A stretch of DNA of 64,000 nt, taken from assembly GCA_000827205.1 (NCBI GenBank), contig KN832571.1, positions 62,001 to 126,000 on the forward strand. The letters are read 5' to 3'. Each line of letters starts with the position of its first letter. Position 1 is the stretch's first letter. The notes below the pieces were generated by a model, which was not told where the DNA came from, did not search any database, and saw nothing but the letters and a program-made list of their open reading frames with translations. Shown here one piece after another: positions 33,943-44,994 of the stretch. The position numbers and the translations under genes are program-made. Origin of the DNA: Plicaturopsis crispa FD-325 SS-3. Taxonomy: Eukaryota; Basidiomycota; Agaricomycetes; Amylocorticiales; Amylocorticiaceae.

Positions 33943-35812
33943 ATGGCTGCGGTGGAAGGAACGCCCGACCCACGCGTCTCCAAAGTTGTAAAGTTGTCCT
34001 TTGAATCCGACGGAATACGAAGGGCAATCATAGCATCCTACTGGCTTGTTGTGTTTCTTGCATTACCTCTCTGGTGGAACACGACAAGCATCGAGCGACT
34101 ATCTCTTCCAACTTCCAGGGTGCTTGCTCAGACAGACAACGAGCTCCGTTTTCCTGTTCGCGTTCAACTAGACACGGCTAGTCTTAACATAGATGAAACC
34201 GTGTTGGCGGCGACCTTACAAGACATACTCGCGGATCGCGCATCTGCAGCCCCCCTCCGATGGAAAGGGCTTGACATCGAGGTCGTTCCGAAGCAACGCT
34301 CTGGTGAGCTGCTTTTACTCAGGCTTACACGGCGTCTCATTTTAGACAAGGATCTCCCGAGATTCGGGAGAGTGCTGGTACCTACACTGTACAATTAGGT
34401 GGGGATCGACCTCGCTTAGAGAAAAGGACTCTATACTTTCCCTGGACTAAAGAGTATTCCTGTAAGCTTCTGTTAATGCCTTGTCTCACGAAATCAAGCC
34501 CATGTGCCACTCTAGTGCTGCGACTGGCAGACGTTCTGTCGATTCTGATTGCACCCTCAACTTCCGACCACCAGTCGCGGGAGCACCGTGCAGTCCAATA
34601 CGCACCGCAGTATCGCCTTGCGTTTAGCCTCTTAAATGAAGACGCAGCCGATGGACCGGCTGCCGTAGGCTGGGATATTCAAAGCGCCATTCACCGTCAG
34701 TTTTCTGCGAGCAATTTTTTGAAGTCTTGTGCACTTATAGAAGCTTGGGTGCATGCAGGTCATATTTCGCCTCTCTTGGGCAGTCTCTCGGCCTTGCATA
34801 ACTTCACTCTCGAAAGCCAGATCCAATTTCACGCGCCTTTAGCTTTCAGCCCTGCATGGTTGCCAGATGACAATTCGTATGGTCTGACTCCTGAAGACCT
34901 AACAATTTTTGTCAATTCAGCCCAATGGACACTATGTGATCATCCCCTCATTCATGCGAAAATACTTGCGAAACTAAATTCTTCGGCAGCTTCGAGCAGT
35001 TCAAATGACCCTGTACTACACTTTATTCTGTTCATTCCCACCGCGTCTCGGAGGCCCTTGAATATCCTTGATGCACAAGGTAAGGAAAACAACGCCATAG
35101 ATGTGTTGGGCTAAGTGTCGTTTGACAGGTATGCCTTTGTTGTCCTCGGCGTTTTTGTTACCGCAATGGGGTGGTATCTCGATATATAACCCTCCCGCTG
35201 AGGCGACGACCCATCTGGAGCTATCAACTAGTCAACTGGATGAACCTTTCTCCGCTTTCTCTACACAATTACTGGCTCTCCTTGGCGTTCCTCGCCTCCC
35301 TACGGGCATACCATCCACCGACCGGTCCCCTTTGACGCCATGGCAGATCGATGCACTTCTACGCAAGCGTGCTATCGAGAACACGGAGGAGAGTCAAGAG
35401 ACGCTGCAGAGTATCGTGAAGCTAGTGCAACAAATCGGAAACATGCCCGTCGGGCAGTATGTCAAAGGCGACGTGCAAGATGCGCTCTCTGCTCTCGAAA
35501 AAGTACGTTCATATTGCATACGTCATATTCTCACAATGCTCATATGGGGATTAATTGCTCAAGCTATACACGGTAGCGACGTCTTCGCCTGCGCTTGCTC
35601 TGCGATATTCAAGCCAAGCGCTTTCGCTAACGTCACGAGCGTTCTTCAACCCAGGGATGCTTGCCTTGCTGTACTTTCCTGCGGAACATAAGTATGCGGT
35701 ATACACACCACTGTTTGCCTCAGCGTTCGTGCCCCTTGCCGCCGCCGCTGCGCGGGAGATTATTGCGTGGAGACGGGAACGGAGACTTTCGAAGAGGGAG
35801 AAGATAGATTAG
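33943..35812 (+). CDS. GPI17: GPI transamidase subunit PIG-S (GPI17), with one frame break
   Basis: Segments 33943-~34305, ~34308-35079, 35129-35502 and 35564-35812. Recognised from an N-terminal membrane helix (IIASYWLVVFLALPLWW), RVLAQTDNELRFPVRVQLD, the luminal body (YRLAFSLLNEDA, VGWDIQSAI, WTLCDHPLIHAKILAKL, LLPQWGGISIYN) and the C-terminal membrane helix (AVYTPLFASAFVPLAAAA). Between about 34300 and 34323 the frame must change by one or two bases to reach AYTASHFRQG and SAGTYTVQLGG. No intron of workable length explains this. It may be a sequencing error, a real mutation or an unusual splice. PIG-S belongs to the ER complex that attaches GPI anchors to proteins. Confidence 0.88.
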
Positions 35813-36109
35813 GTTCTTGGCAAAGTCTGTCGCTTCAATGTTCATTGCATGCACCATGGAATTAATACTTTCACAGCACTTCAAATTACTGTGCTAGTAC
35901 CCACTAGTTATGTTTGTGCGTCTGTCCAACGTCTGCCTATGAGCAAGCGTCGACGCCAGTGACAAAGGTCGCCCTTCTTACCGGTAATCGTACTACACGT
36001 TCATGGTCTGAGTCACACCATTCGACGTTGAACGTGGTATACGTACACACGAGCTTTTGAGAGAAGATTAATACACAGTCGTATATGTATGTCCTATTAT
36101 GAGGTGTTT

Positions 36110-38751
36110 TCACAAACCGTACCGCGCCCGATCGTCTGAGCTTTCGAGCCGTACAAGTTTGTAAGAGCCATCGTCTCCTTTCATCTCACTTGCAACTCGC
36201 ACTTCAAACATACCCGCCGCCCGCAGGTTGTCGATCGTCGGCTCGTCGACTTGCGAGACCTGTTCACGTAGGGATGGCCGTCCATTCACGAGCCACAGCA
36301 GTTGGAGCACGCCCACGGTATTTATGGCGGCGTCATAGCCATCGGGCGCGCGAACAAGCAACACAGCCAGCGCGAGAAGGACAGCAGACGTGCCAAGGCC
36401 CACTGCGAGCTACAAGAAGCTCAGACTAGGGCACAGTTAATGAACGGCAGGACATACAGGAGTTATGTTCAACTGAAATTGGGTTTACGGAGGAGAGTCA
36501 ATACAGAAACAAAGAAAAATTTCAATTGATACTACGCACATTGAGTCGCGCCTCGGTAGTTGAGATGCGAGCTTCCCCCCTCAGAAGCTCTGCGTGACCG
36601 CCTAGACTGTTATTAAATCCTGGGGGCGCGAACTGGTCGCTTTCAATGTTCGCCGCTAGAAAAGAACTATATCAGGCTGCGGACAGCGGAATGAGGCATG
36701 GTGGATGAGTACGCACCAGCCCAATAAAGTGATGCGGACATAGTTGCTAGTGTATTCTCGAAGTCATGAAGTGTTGTGGTTCCGATGTTGAAAACAGAAT
36801 TGGTATCTTCGGGATAAAGCCCCAGTCGCTGCATGATATACCTAAGACCCGCATACCCACCACACAGTAAGCAAGCAAGCAGCGAGAGACAAAGCACAAA
36901 TTGACTGAACTCTTCAGATAGCGTCAGTTTGTCACAGTCGTCGGGGCCAGTGCAGGTACCGGAGGCATCGACAGTCCCCTCAGGCATGTAGAAGAAGAGA
37001 TCGCCCCACTAGCGAATAGGACATCAGTGTGCAGTACGGTGGCAAAGCGCCACAGTTTCGGATCGACTCACTGCGTCGACACTGGGGTCTTGGATCCACG
37101 CCCAGTGGTTAGAGCTGCTCTGTAATTCCGGGTGCCAGTTCGTCCATTCAGATGCGGTTTTGGTAGCGCTCGGTGACGCTGCGACCAAACTCTTCCTCTG
37201 AGCATCAACTATAGCCTGCTGCTCGACGAGTGATAGCGTGCACCCAAGCAGCTGAAGGCTATACAGTGTTCTACTAGTAGTGTCATTTATTTCTGTAACC
37301 CAGTGAGTATTCAGCTGTCACATACAGTGTTTATCTGCTTACGGTTCACCATGGGAGGTTGGAGCTCGACAACGGATCCCAAATTACCCTTGGAGTCCGT
37401 TAGGTTTGCAGACGAGTAGAAGAACACGTTCCGAGCCTTGAACCGATAGCAGTTTGAGACTGCAGACAAGACAACCATAAGGCGCGAACAGCTCACCAAA
37501 ATCTGCGTCGACGGCTCTGACACGACAAGATACGATTTCTGTCTGATCACATACGGCACTGGCAAATGGTTAAGTCAGTCGTCGCAGTACAGGGGACGAA
37601 GATGAACAATGGCACCAGTAAGCGCAGCAGGAAACGAGAAATTGTACCCGTCATATGACGCTACGATGGTCCAGGTGGAGGTTGGATCGGATGAGTTGGT
37701 GTTCACGGCAGTAGCGTTGCTGATCATCCCACAGGTAACGTTGAGTGCCGTCGCGCCTACCGTTATGTTATTCACTCCAGAGTTGTCGTCTGGGACGTCA
37801 TACAGCGTTGCGTTGCTGACCCCGATGGTATTCTTAGGGTTGACTCGCTGGAGGTACGGCAGTAATGCATTCGTGTCAGTCCACATCTTGGTAAACGGTG
37901 CCTGTGAACCAGAAGGATCCGCCCTGAAAAGAGTACACACAGCTCAAGCAAAGCTCTCGCAGAAAAGAGACAAGGACGTTACGATTCATTCAAGAAAAAA
38001 CTCGGCATGCCGACGGTCGTCGATATGACCCCATTGTCCGTGTTGTTGAAAGGCTGCAGCGCGAATAATGAAGGCGTCGAGACGTGAAGGACCGCTATTC
38101 CAGCAAGGTATAGAGCGATCGACAGGGTGCCCAGGACAGAAGCCGCGAGATATGTTTGCCTCCACAGAGTGACGAGCGCAGACCCGAGACCCGTCCACGC
38201 GGTGGTTTCATCGTGACTGGCCGTCAGAGTCTGCCGTCTGAGTAGCGTTCCCCGAAGAGCAAGTTGTTGTGTCGTGAGTACAAGTGAGACAGTGAAAAGC
38301 TGATACAGATCAGCATGGGGTACGACAAAGCGGATGGACTGTGAGAATTCACCGTGATGAAGATCTGCGAAACCACGACTACAACAGTTGATGCACTCTC
38401 AGACTCCGTGAGGGGGACCACAACGCGATGTTCGACGTGGCGGGACCATACTGCGATAAGTGCAATATGCAATGCCAGAATTGAGATATGCAGGCCGATG
38501 CAAATCCAGCGTATTGTCCGGGCATTTAACGAGGAAGTCGCTATCCTCTTTCGGCGTGATGAGCGGTTGTTGTCTATGACATTGATAGGAGTTTAGTGTA
38601 TGATTCCCAGCAGCTGCGAAGCGGACCAAAACTTACCTGCCGGATTTGATTCTTCCAATACGACGTGCGGAAGGTCCTCGAGAGCCTTTATATCTAGTTT
38701 CGTGGTTTCCTGCTGGCAGTTAGTTGTGCCTTCGTCGCTGTGAGACGCCAT
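36110..38751 (-). CDS. Basidiomycete multi-pass membrane glycoprotein, paralog A
   Basis: Eleven exons (38751-38637, 38573-38353, 38299-37983, 37923-37616, 37558-37497, 37436-37343, 37292-37072, 37008-36911, 36841-36717, 36655-36540, 36409-36110) give about 658 aa. An N-terminal cytosolic tail leads to a helix (WICIGLHISILALHIALIAV), a second (VVVVVSQIFIT into LFTVSLVLTTQQLAL), the family signature SHDETTAWTGLGSAL, another helix (LGTLSIALYLAGIAVLHV), a long loop with many N-glycosylation sites, and a C-terminal helix (SAVLLALAVLLV). The intron at 36910-36842 is 69 nt and open, so it could be read as a helix; the paralog shows it is an intron. The family is common in polypores and has no known function. 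Confidence 0.82.
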
Positions 38752-39165
38752 TGTCGATGCTCGACGGCTGCCAAGGCCTGCGGATTTGACAAAGGGTGTA
38801 TAGAGAAAACCACGCCTTTGTGTTTATAGCCACTGCATCTGCACGACATAGACGTGTAACCCGAACCCACCGACCACTAGTTACATGCCCCACAAATGAG
38901 TAATGAAGGAATTCGAAGTGCCGAGCTGAGGACGTTTCATGTGTCAGACATCTTTGTGTATGACCATCAAACCGTAAAGGTCCTGTACTCACCTTCAAGC
39001 CCAGCGCTATCCGCGTATGTCGGAACTCATACGCAATGCTATACTCAACACCAAACAGTTAATGTCGCGGCGCTCACGGTGACCAAGTAGACTGGTAACC
39101 CATCTGTCTATGAGCAAGCGATGGCGGTACGTATTGAATAGATAGTAATTACTAACAAGGAGTTT
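38752..39165. other. Gap between the tandem paralogs
   Basis: 414 bp: promoter of paralog A and 3' flank of paralog B. Nothing recognised. Confidence 0.5.
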
Positions 39166-41763
39166 TCACAAACCGTGCCGCGCTCGAATGTCTGAGCTTT
39201 CGAGCTGCGCAAGTTTGTAGTAACCATTGTCTCCTTTCACATCGCTCGCAACCCGCACTTCAAACATCCCCGCCGCCCGCAGGTTCTCGATCGTCGGCTC
39301 GTCGACTTGCGAAACCTGCTCGCGTAGAGCCGGCCGGCCGTTCACGAGCCAGAGGAGTTGAAGCACGCCCACGGCGCTTATGGCAGCATTGTAGCCAGCG
39401 GGTACGCGAACAAGCCTGATCGCCAGCGCAAGGAGGACAACAGACGTAGCTAGTCCCACTGCGAGCTACAAGGCACTCAGTATATGGCGCAGCTAAAGAC
39501 TAACAGGACGTACGGGAGTTATGTTTATCTGGGATTGGTTTACAAAGCGTCAGTGCGGGGAAACAAAGAGATATTACACCGATACGCACATTAAGTCGCG
39601 CCTCGGTAATCGAGGCGCGAGCTTCCCCTCTTAGTAGTGTGACGTGGTTACCCGCGGTCTGATTATAGTTAGGGGGAACGAACTGGTCGCTGCCAATGTT
39701 CGCCGCTGGAGATAGAATGATCAGCTCGCGGATAGAGGCGCAGTGCAGTGTGTGTGCATGTACCAGCCCAGTAAAGTGATGCAGTCATCGATGCCAGTGC
39801 ATTCTCGAAGGCGTGAAGTGGTGTAGCGCCGAGGTTATAGATAGTATTTTCAGTTTGAGGGTAAATCCCAAGTCGTTGCATGAGATATCTATGCAGCCGT
39901 CATTGAGTGTCCAACTTCAAACGACATAGAAAAGTATGAGATACGCAACTCCTCGGCAAGGGTTAGTTTCATACAGTTGTCAGCTGTAGGGCATGCACCC
40001 GACGCAGTGTATGTCCCGGGCGGCATATAAAAGAAGAGCTCGCCCCACTACAAAACAAGATATCGGTACGCTGCGCAGTAAAGCGTAAAAAGATCGACGC
40101 ACTGCATCGACGCTAGGGTCTTGGATCCACGTCCAATGGTTAGACTTGCTTTGTAATTCTGGGTGCCAGCTCTTCCATTCAGACGCGGTTTTGACTGCGC
40201 TCGGCGATACCGACACAAGACCCTTCGTCGAAGCTTCGACTACGGCTTGTTGTTCATAATGTGATAATGTGCAGCCTAGCAGCTGAAGGCTATAGAGCGT
40301 GTTGGCGTTGGTTTCATTGATATCTACAACCCTGTAGTCAGTTCCCGTCATTGACGATCGTTTTCTGTGTGCTCGCCATTTATCATGTTCATGGCAGGTT
40401 GGAGCTCGACAACGGATCCCAAGCTACCTTTGGAATCTGTCAAGTTAGCGGCGGAGTAAAAGAACACATTCCGCGCCTACGATCGATAGCATGAGGTTAA
40501 AGCCAAGGCAAACATAAAGCACGAGCGAGCTGCTCACCAAAATCTGCGTCGAAGGTTGTGACACGGTGAGAGGTGAGACCTGTCTGATCTCATACGGGAC
40601 TAGTGGATCGCATAGTGAGTAAATGTACTACTGGCAGCCAAAATCGATGTTCGTTACCAGTATGGTGGGCAGGAAACGAGAAAGTGTACCCATCATACGT
40701 TGCCGTGATGGTCCAAGTACCAGCAGGATCGGACGCGTTCGCATTGACGGCGGTAGCGTTGTTGATTGTCCCGCAAGTGACATTGAATGCGGTCGCACCT
40801 ACGCTCATGTCGCCCAATCCAGAGTTATCGTCGGGGATGTCGTACAGTGTGGCGTTGCTGACCCCGATGGTGTTTTTAGGACTGACGCGCTGGAGGTACG
40901 GCAGTAAAGCATCCGCATCAGTCCATATCTTGCTGAACGGAGCCGCTGTCCCAAAAGGATCTCCCCTGTAGGAAGCGCAGACAGCTCTAGCGAGTTCAAA
41001 ACATAAAGAAGAGAAAAGAGATATTACTGTTCGTCCAGTGTAAAGTTCGGCATCCCAATGGTGGTTGAGACGAGCCCATTGCCGGTGTTGTTGAAAGGCT
41101 GCAGCCCGAACAAGGAAGGGGTCGAGACGTGAAGAATGGCGATTCCAGCAAGGTACAGAGCTATCGATAGGGTACCCATGACAGAAGCCGCAATATATGT
41201 TTGCCTCCACAGGCTGAGGAGCGCAGACCCAAGACCCGTCCACGCGGCGGTTTCATCATGACTGGCCGTCAGAGTCTGCCGTCTCAGTAATGTTCCCCAC
41301 AGGGCAAGTTGTTGCGTTGTGAGTACGAGGGAGACTGTGAGAAGCTAACGGAAATCAACACGAGTGCCCCGATGCGCAAGTACACGAACCCACCGTGATG
41401 AAAATTTGCGACACCGTAACTACGACAGTCGACGCGCTCTCGGACTGCGTAAGGGGGACCACAACGCGATGTTCGGCGTGCCGTGACCATACTGCGATAA
41501 GTACAATATGCAGGGCAACCACTGAGATATGCAAGCCGATGCAAATCCAGCGTAAAGATCGGGTATTTAACAACGATGACGCCCTTCGTTTTCGACGCGA
41601 CGAGTGAACGTCTAAGGCATAAAATTTAGCGCACAAATTTGGGAGAAAGAAACTACTTACCGATAGGATCTGGCGCGTCCAACACGACATGGGGTAGATC
41701 CTCCGTGTTTATATCGGGCTTCGCGGTCTGCCCTTTCCACTCTTGGTCGCCGCGGGATGCCAT
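39166..41763 (-). CDS. Basidiomycete multi-pass membrane glycoprotein, paralog B
   Basis: Starts at ATG 41763 (exon 1 41763-41661) and ends at 39166, with the same exon order as paralog A at 36.1-38.8 kb. Shared landmarks include WICIGLHISVVALHIVLIAV, SHDETAAWTGLGSALLSLW, ASVMGTLSIALYLAGIAILH, the glycosylated loop with DDNSGLGDMSVGATAFNVTC, the SNHWTWIQDPSVDA stretch and the terminal exon VVLLALAIRLVRVPAGY. The intron at 39949-39889 is 61 nt and contains a stop, which proves by comparison that the matching 69-nt stretch in paralog A is also spliced. Estimated length about 650 aa. Function unknown; tandem duplication is clear. Confidence 0.8.
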
Positions 41764-43129
41764 TATGGTTGCTTGACGCCTATTCACGCCTGTGGACCTG
41801 ACAAGGGGGGGCTCGCGAAATGGAAAACCACGCGGCGTTTGTATGTAAATATTTTATAGGCATCTTAAGCGAGACTCGAGAGAACAACAGCGGCGGGCGC
41901 CTGGTGGGCGCATCAAGTACGGTTGCCGACGTGCCTCAGGTCTGTTTTTCAAAACTCGATTCAACGAATGCGAGTCTCGACTGAGTTTGGACAGCGTGAG
42001 AGCTGTCTTGACAGCACAGCCTCCACGTGGCAAATGGGCGACCCCCGAGACCACCTCTGAGCCGAGCGTCCGCGGTCTGAACGCCCGCCGGTGGCGCCGC
42101 TGTTCCGCGCGTCGAGCTCGTCGTTGTGGACGGCGAGCTCGACTATCTCTTTATTCTTCCTCATTTTCCTAGGTTTCCTTTACAGCCTGCTATTTTGTGT
42201 GCTTTTCATGTCTTATTTCGCTTTCAAAGGGGTTTCCATGTACTATTATCTACGCGAGAACACGAAAGTGTGCGAGTCATGGGAGGGGAGTAACGGGAGT
42301 TCAATGTCACACACGACGAGGACCACGAAACCGGCATCTCTGAAAATACAAAAAAAAGAGTTTAAATTCATCCAATTTGCATGCTTTCGAAGTCTCCTAG
42401 CCGTACAAGCTCCATGATAGCGCCCCGCCACAAAAGTGGATAGGTCATGCCCCGCTCGACGTTAAGCGCGATCACGGTCGGGGTCCGCCCTACCAGGCCA
42501 AGCCGCAACCTCCGAGCAAGGCCCGGCGCCTATCGCGCGATCTTAAACGTGTGCCGTCGTTTCAGCCATTTTGCAATACTTTGACAGGTCTTGACAGCGC
42601 ACGTTGTTTAGGCGCCGAATCTCAAAAAATGATCGAGGTTGGGACTGCAAAAAAACACTAGGACAAGACTGCAGATCGAAGAAATAGTCGAGCTCGCCGT
42701 CCACAACGACGAGCTCGACGCGCGGAACAGCGGCGCCACCGGCGGGCGTTCAGACCGCGGACGCTCGGCTCAGAGGTGGTCTCGGGGGTCGCCCATTTGC
42801 CACGTGGAGGCTGTGCTGTCAAGACAGCTCTCACGCTGTCCAAACTCAGTCGAGACTCGCATTCGTTGAATCGAGTTTTGAAAAACAGACCTGAGGCACG
42901 TCGGCAACCGTAATCAAGGCGCATCACCGTTCGCGACAACATGTTACATGAGTCTGCCCGATTTCCGGGTGACGACGGACCTCGTGTGACATGTGACGTG
43001 TGACCATCGCGCTTCGTCCCTGCTGCCGTGACCGACGAACCTCAGGCTCGCCTCAGATTCCGACTCGTCGTTACTCGTGGACGCTCGTAGACCCAGAGCT
43101 CAGTCTTCCCGTCTTGCGGCCGTGCAACA
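41764..43129. other. Intergenic region holding the long inverted-repeat element
   Basis: Promoter of paralog B at the left, the element at 41920-42910, and the promoter of the Fyv10/MAEA gene at the right. No host gene recognised inside. Confidence 0.6.
41920..42910. mobile_element. Non-autonomous DNA element with long terminal inverted repeats
   Basis: Two arms of about 226 bp (41920-42145 and 42684-42910) are inverted and practically identical; both start CGGTTGCCGACGTGCC and end in a GAGCTCGACTA stretch. The element is flanked by TA on each side (41918-41919 and 42911-42912), as expected for a Tc1/mariner-type target. An 8-bp direct repeat GCGCATCA also flanks it (41908-41915 and 42919-42926), so another superfamily cannot be excluded. 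The 540-bp centre has no transposase frame. The near-identity of the arms suggests a recent insertion or arm conversion. Confidence 0.85.
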
Positions 43130-44647
43130 ATGAGCAAACTCAACGTCGAAGGGACGATGCTATTCGAGCAACCGTTTGTGCGGGTACGCCAACTGCATTC
43201 GCTCGATGTTGTTGGACCACCGGAACTCAATGCACGTTGACAGGTCCCATACGAGAATTATCGCAAGATATTCAAATCGTCGCAAAGAAACCTGGACAGC
43301 CAGATGGCTGCAGTAGCCACTGCATCCAATGATCTTTCCGGGCGCGCGAAGGCCGGCGGACATGTCCCCGCGGATGCAGCCAAGTCTATCGACGGGATGA
43401 TTGGGAGGGTGGAGAATCTCAAGCGCAAGGTGTGTCGCACAGAAAACAAGGCTGCGTACGGCCGCTGAAATGACGTTCTGTAGCTTTCCGATCTTCAGGA
43501 GTCGGCCGGACAGCCAACCCAAGATGTCATGCGTGAACGATTACAATACCTCGCCGTTGTGGAGAATGTGCCGAACACCAATGCGCCGGAATTCTCGCGG
43601 TGGGCGGACACGCGGCTCGATCGTTGGCTCGTTGATTGGGCATTGCGGACTGGCAAGGAGAAGACGGCGAGACAGATCGCAAAGGAGAGATCTATAGAGG
43701 TGCGCACCGCCCTTGTGTAGTCGCACGACCTGTCTGAACGCGCCTTATACAGACGTTGGTGGACATCGATTTGTTCACGGATATCCGTCGGATCGAGGGT
43801 GCTCTAGCGAAGCACAGCTGCAGCGAGGCTTTGGCCTGGTGTAGTGAGAACAAAGTTGCGCTCCGGAAGATCAAGGTTCGTTGAGCTACCTTCTATATCT
43901 GTTCACACTTCACAGAAAAGTCAGAGTACTCTAGAGTTCGATCTGCGCCTTCAAGAATATATCGAGCTTTGCCGAGCACGAAAACCTCAGGAGGCCATCG
44001 TATATTCGAAGAAGCATCTGGTGGCATGGCAGGACACACATCTAGAGAAGATTCGACAAGTCTCCGCCTTACTCGCTGTGCTCCCGACTACATCATGCGG
44101 GCCATATAAAGTAAGTTTCCACCCCAAACCTTCGTGTACCCCACGTTCTCAGCAAGTTCCACAGCGCTTGTATGACCATGCCCGTTGGGACACATTAGTC
44201 TCGTCTTTCCGTCTCGCGGCCTACACTCTGAACACACTGCCCACCGAGCCCCTTCTCAATCTCGCTCTTTATGCGGGGCTTGCATCACTGAAACTGCCGG
44301 CGTGCTACGCCCATGAAACGAAGAATGCGGATTGTCCCGTATGTGACCCCGCACTCGGAAAGCTCGCCGAAGAGGTGCCGTTCAGCCACCATGTTAATTC
44401 GACGATCGTGTGCTCGATCACGGGGCGTATCATGGACGAGGACAATATGCCCATGGCCTTCCCGAAGACTGGGTATGTTTACTCGCGAGAGGTATGCCTT
44501 TCTATTGCCTTTCGTCATCATCATCTGACCAATCTGGATGCCTAGGCCATGGAGGAAATGGCGGCGAAGAACAACGGTATCGTGACATGTCCTAGATCAG
44601 GCAGTACCTGCGAGTTTTCTGCACTGAAGAAAGTCTTCATATCGTGA
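43130..44647 (+). CDS. FYV10: GID/CTLH E3 ubiquitin ligase subunit Fyv10 (MAEA, Gid9)
   Basis: Seven exons (43130-43183, 43244-43429, 43484-43699, 43753-43875, 43916-44110, 44165-44491, 44546-44647) give 400 aa. A helical N-terminal half is followed by the CTLH segment (IRRIEGALAKHSCSEALAWC, FDLRLQEYIELCRARKPQEAIVY), the CRA region (LIVSS-type LVSSFRLAAYTL, LLNLALYAGLASLK) and a degenerate RING-like end with paired cysteines (CPVCDPALGKLA, CSITGRIMDEDNMPMAFP, VTCPRSGSTCEF). In yeast this subunit pairs with Gid2/RMND5 to form the catalytic module that ubiquitylates gluconeogenic enzymes. Length and ending agree with the family. Confidence 0.95.
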
Positions 44648-44994
44648 ACGCGCATCTTTCTGTCGGTTCTCTATGGATGTAATTTTTTGTGTACTAGTAT
44701 ATCGACGCAATGTACCATCTCAATTTGTAGTTTATATATGACTGTGTAACATCTTTCCACAAGCTCTTGTACTCCGGCCTAGGTAGTATATGGGCGCCCT
44801 GTACTATATACTTACTTACTGCCGTCGACGTCGGTCGCGAAAAGGCAGACGCGTGAAGAGAATCACGCGTTTCAAAATTCACACCACGTGGTGTGCTCGC
44901 CCGCCGCGCCCCAAAGTATTTCTCTGCGTTGACTTTCATCTGGCGACAGTCGAAGCCGCTAGTTTGTTGTAAAAATCTCTTTCGACTCTGGATA
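44648..44994. other. Intergenic gap
   Basis: 3' flank of FYV10 and promoter of the PAQR gene. Nothing recognised. Confidence 0.5.

Noticed and set aside
41961-42164. Identical short proteins on opposite strands at 41961-42164 and 42639-42869
   Set aside because: They are the two arms of the inverted-repeat element read in the same frame, not genes.
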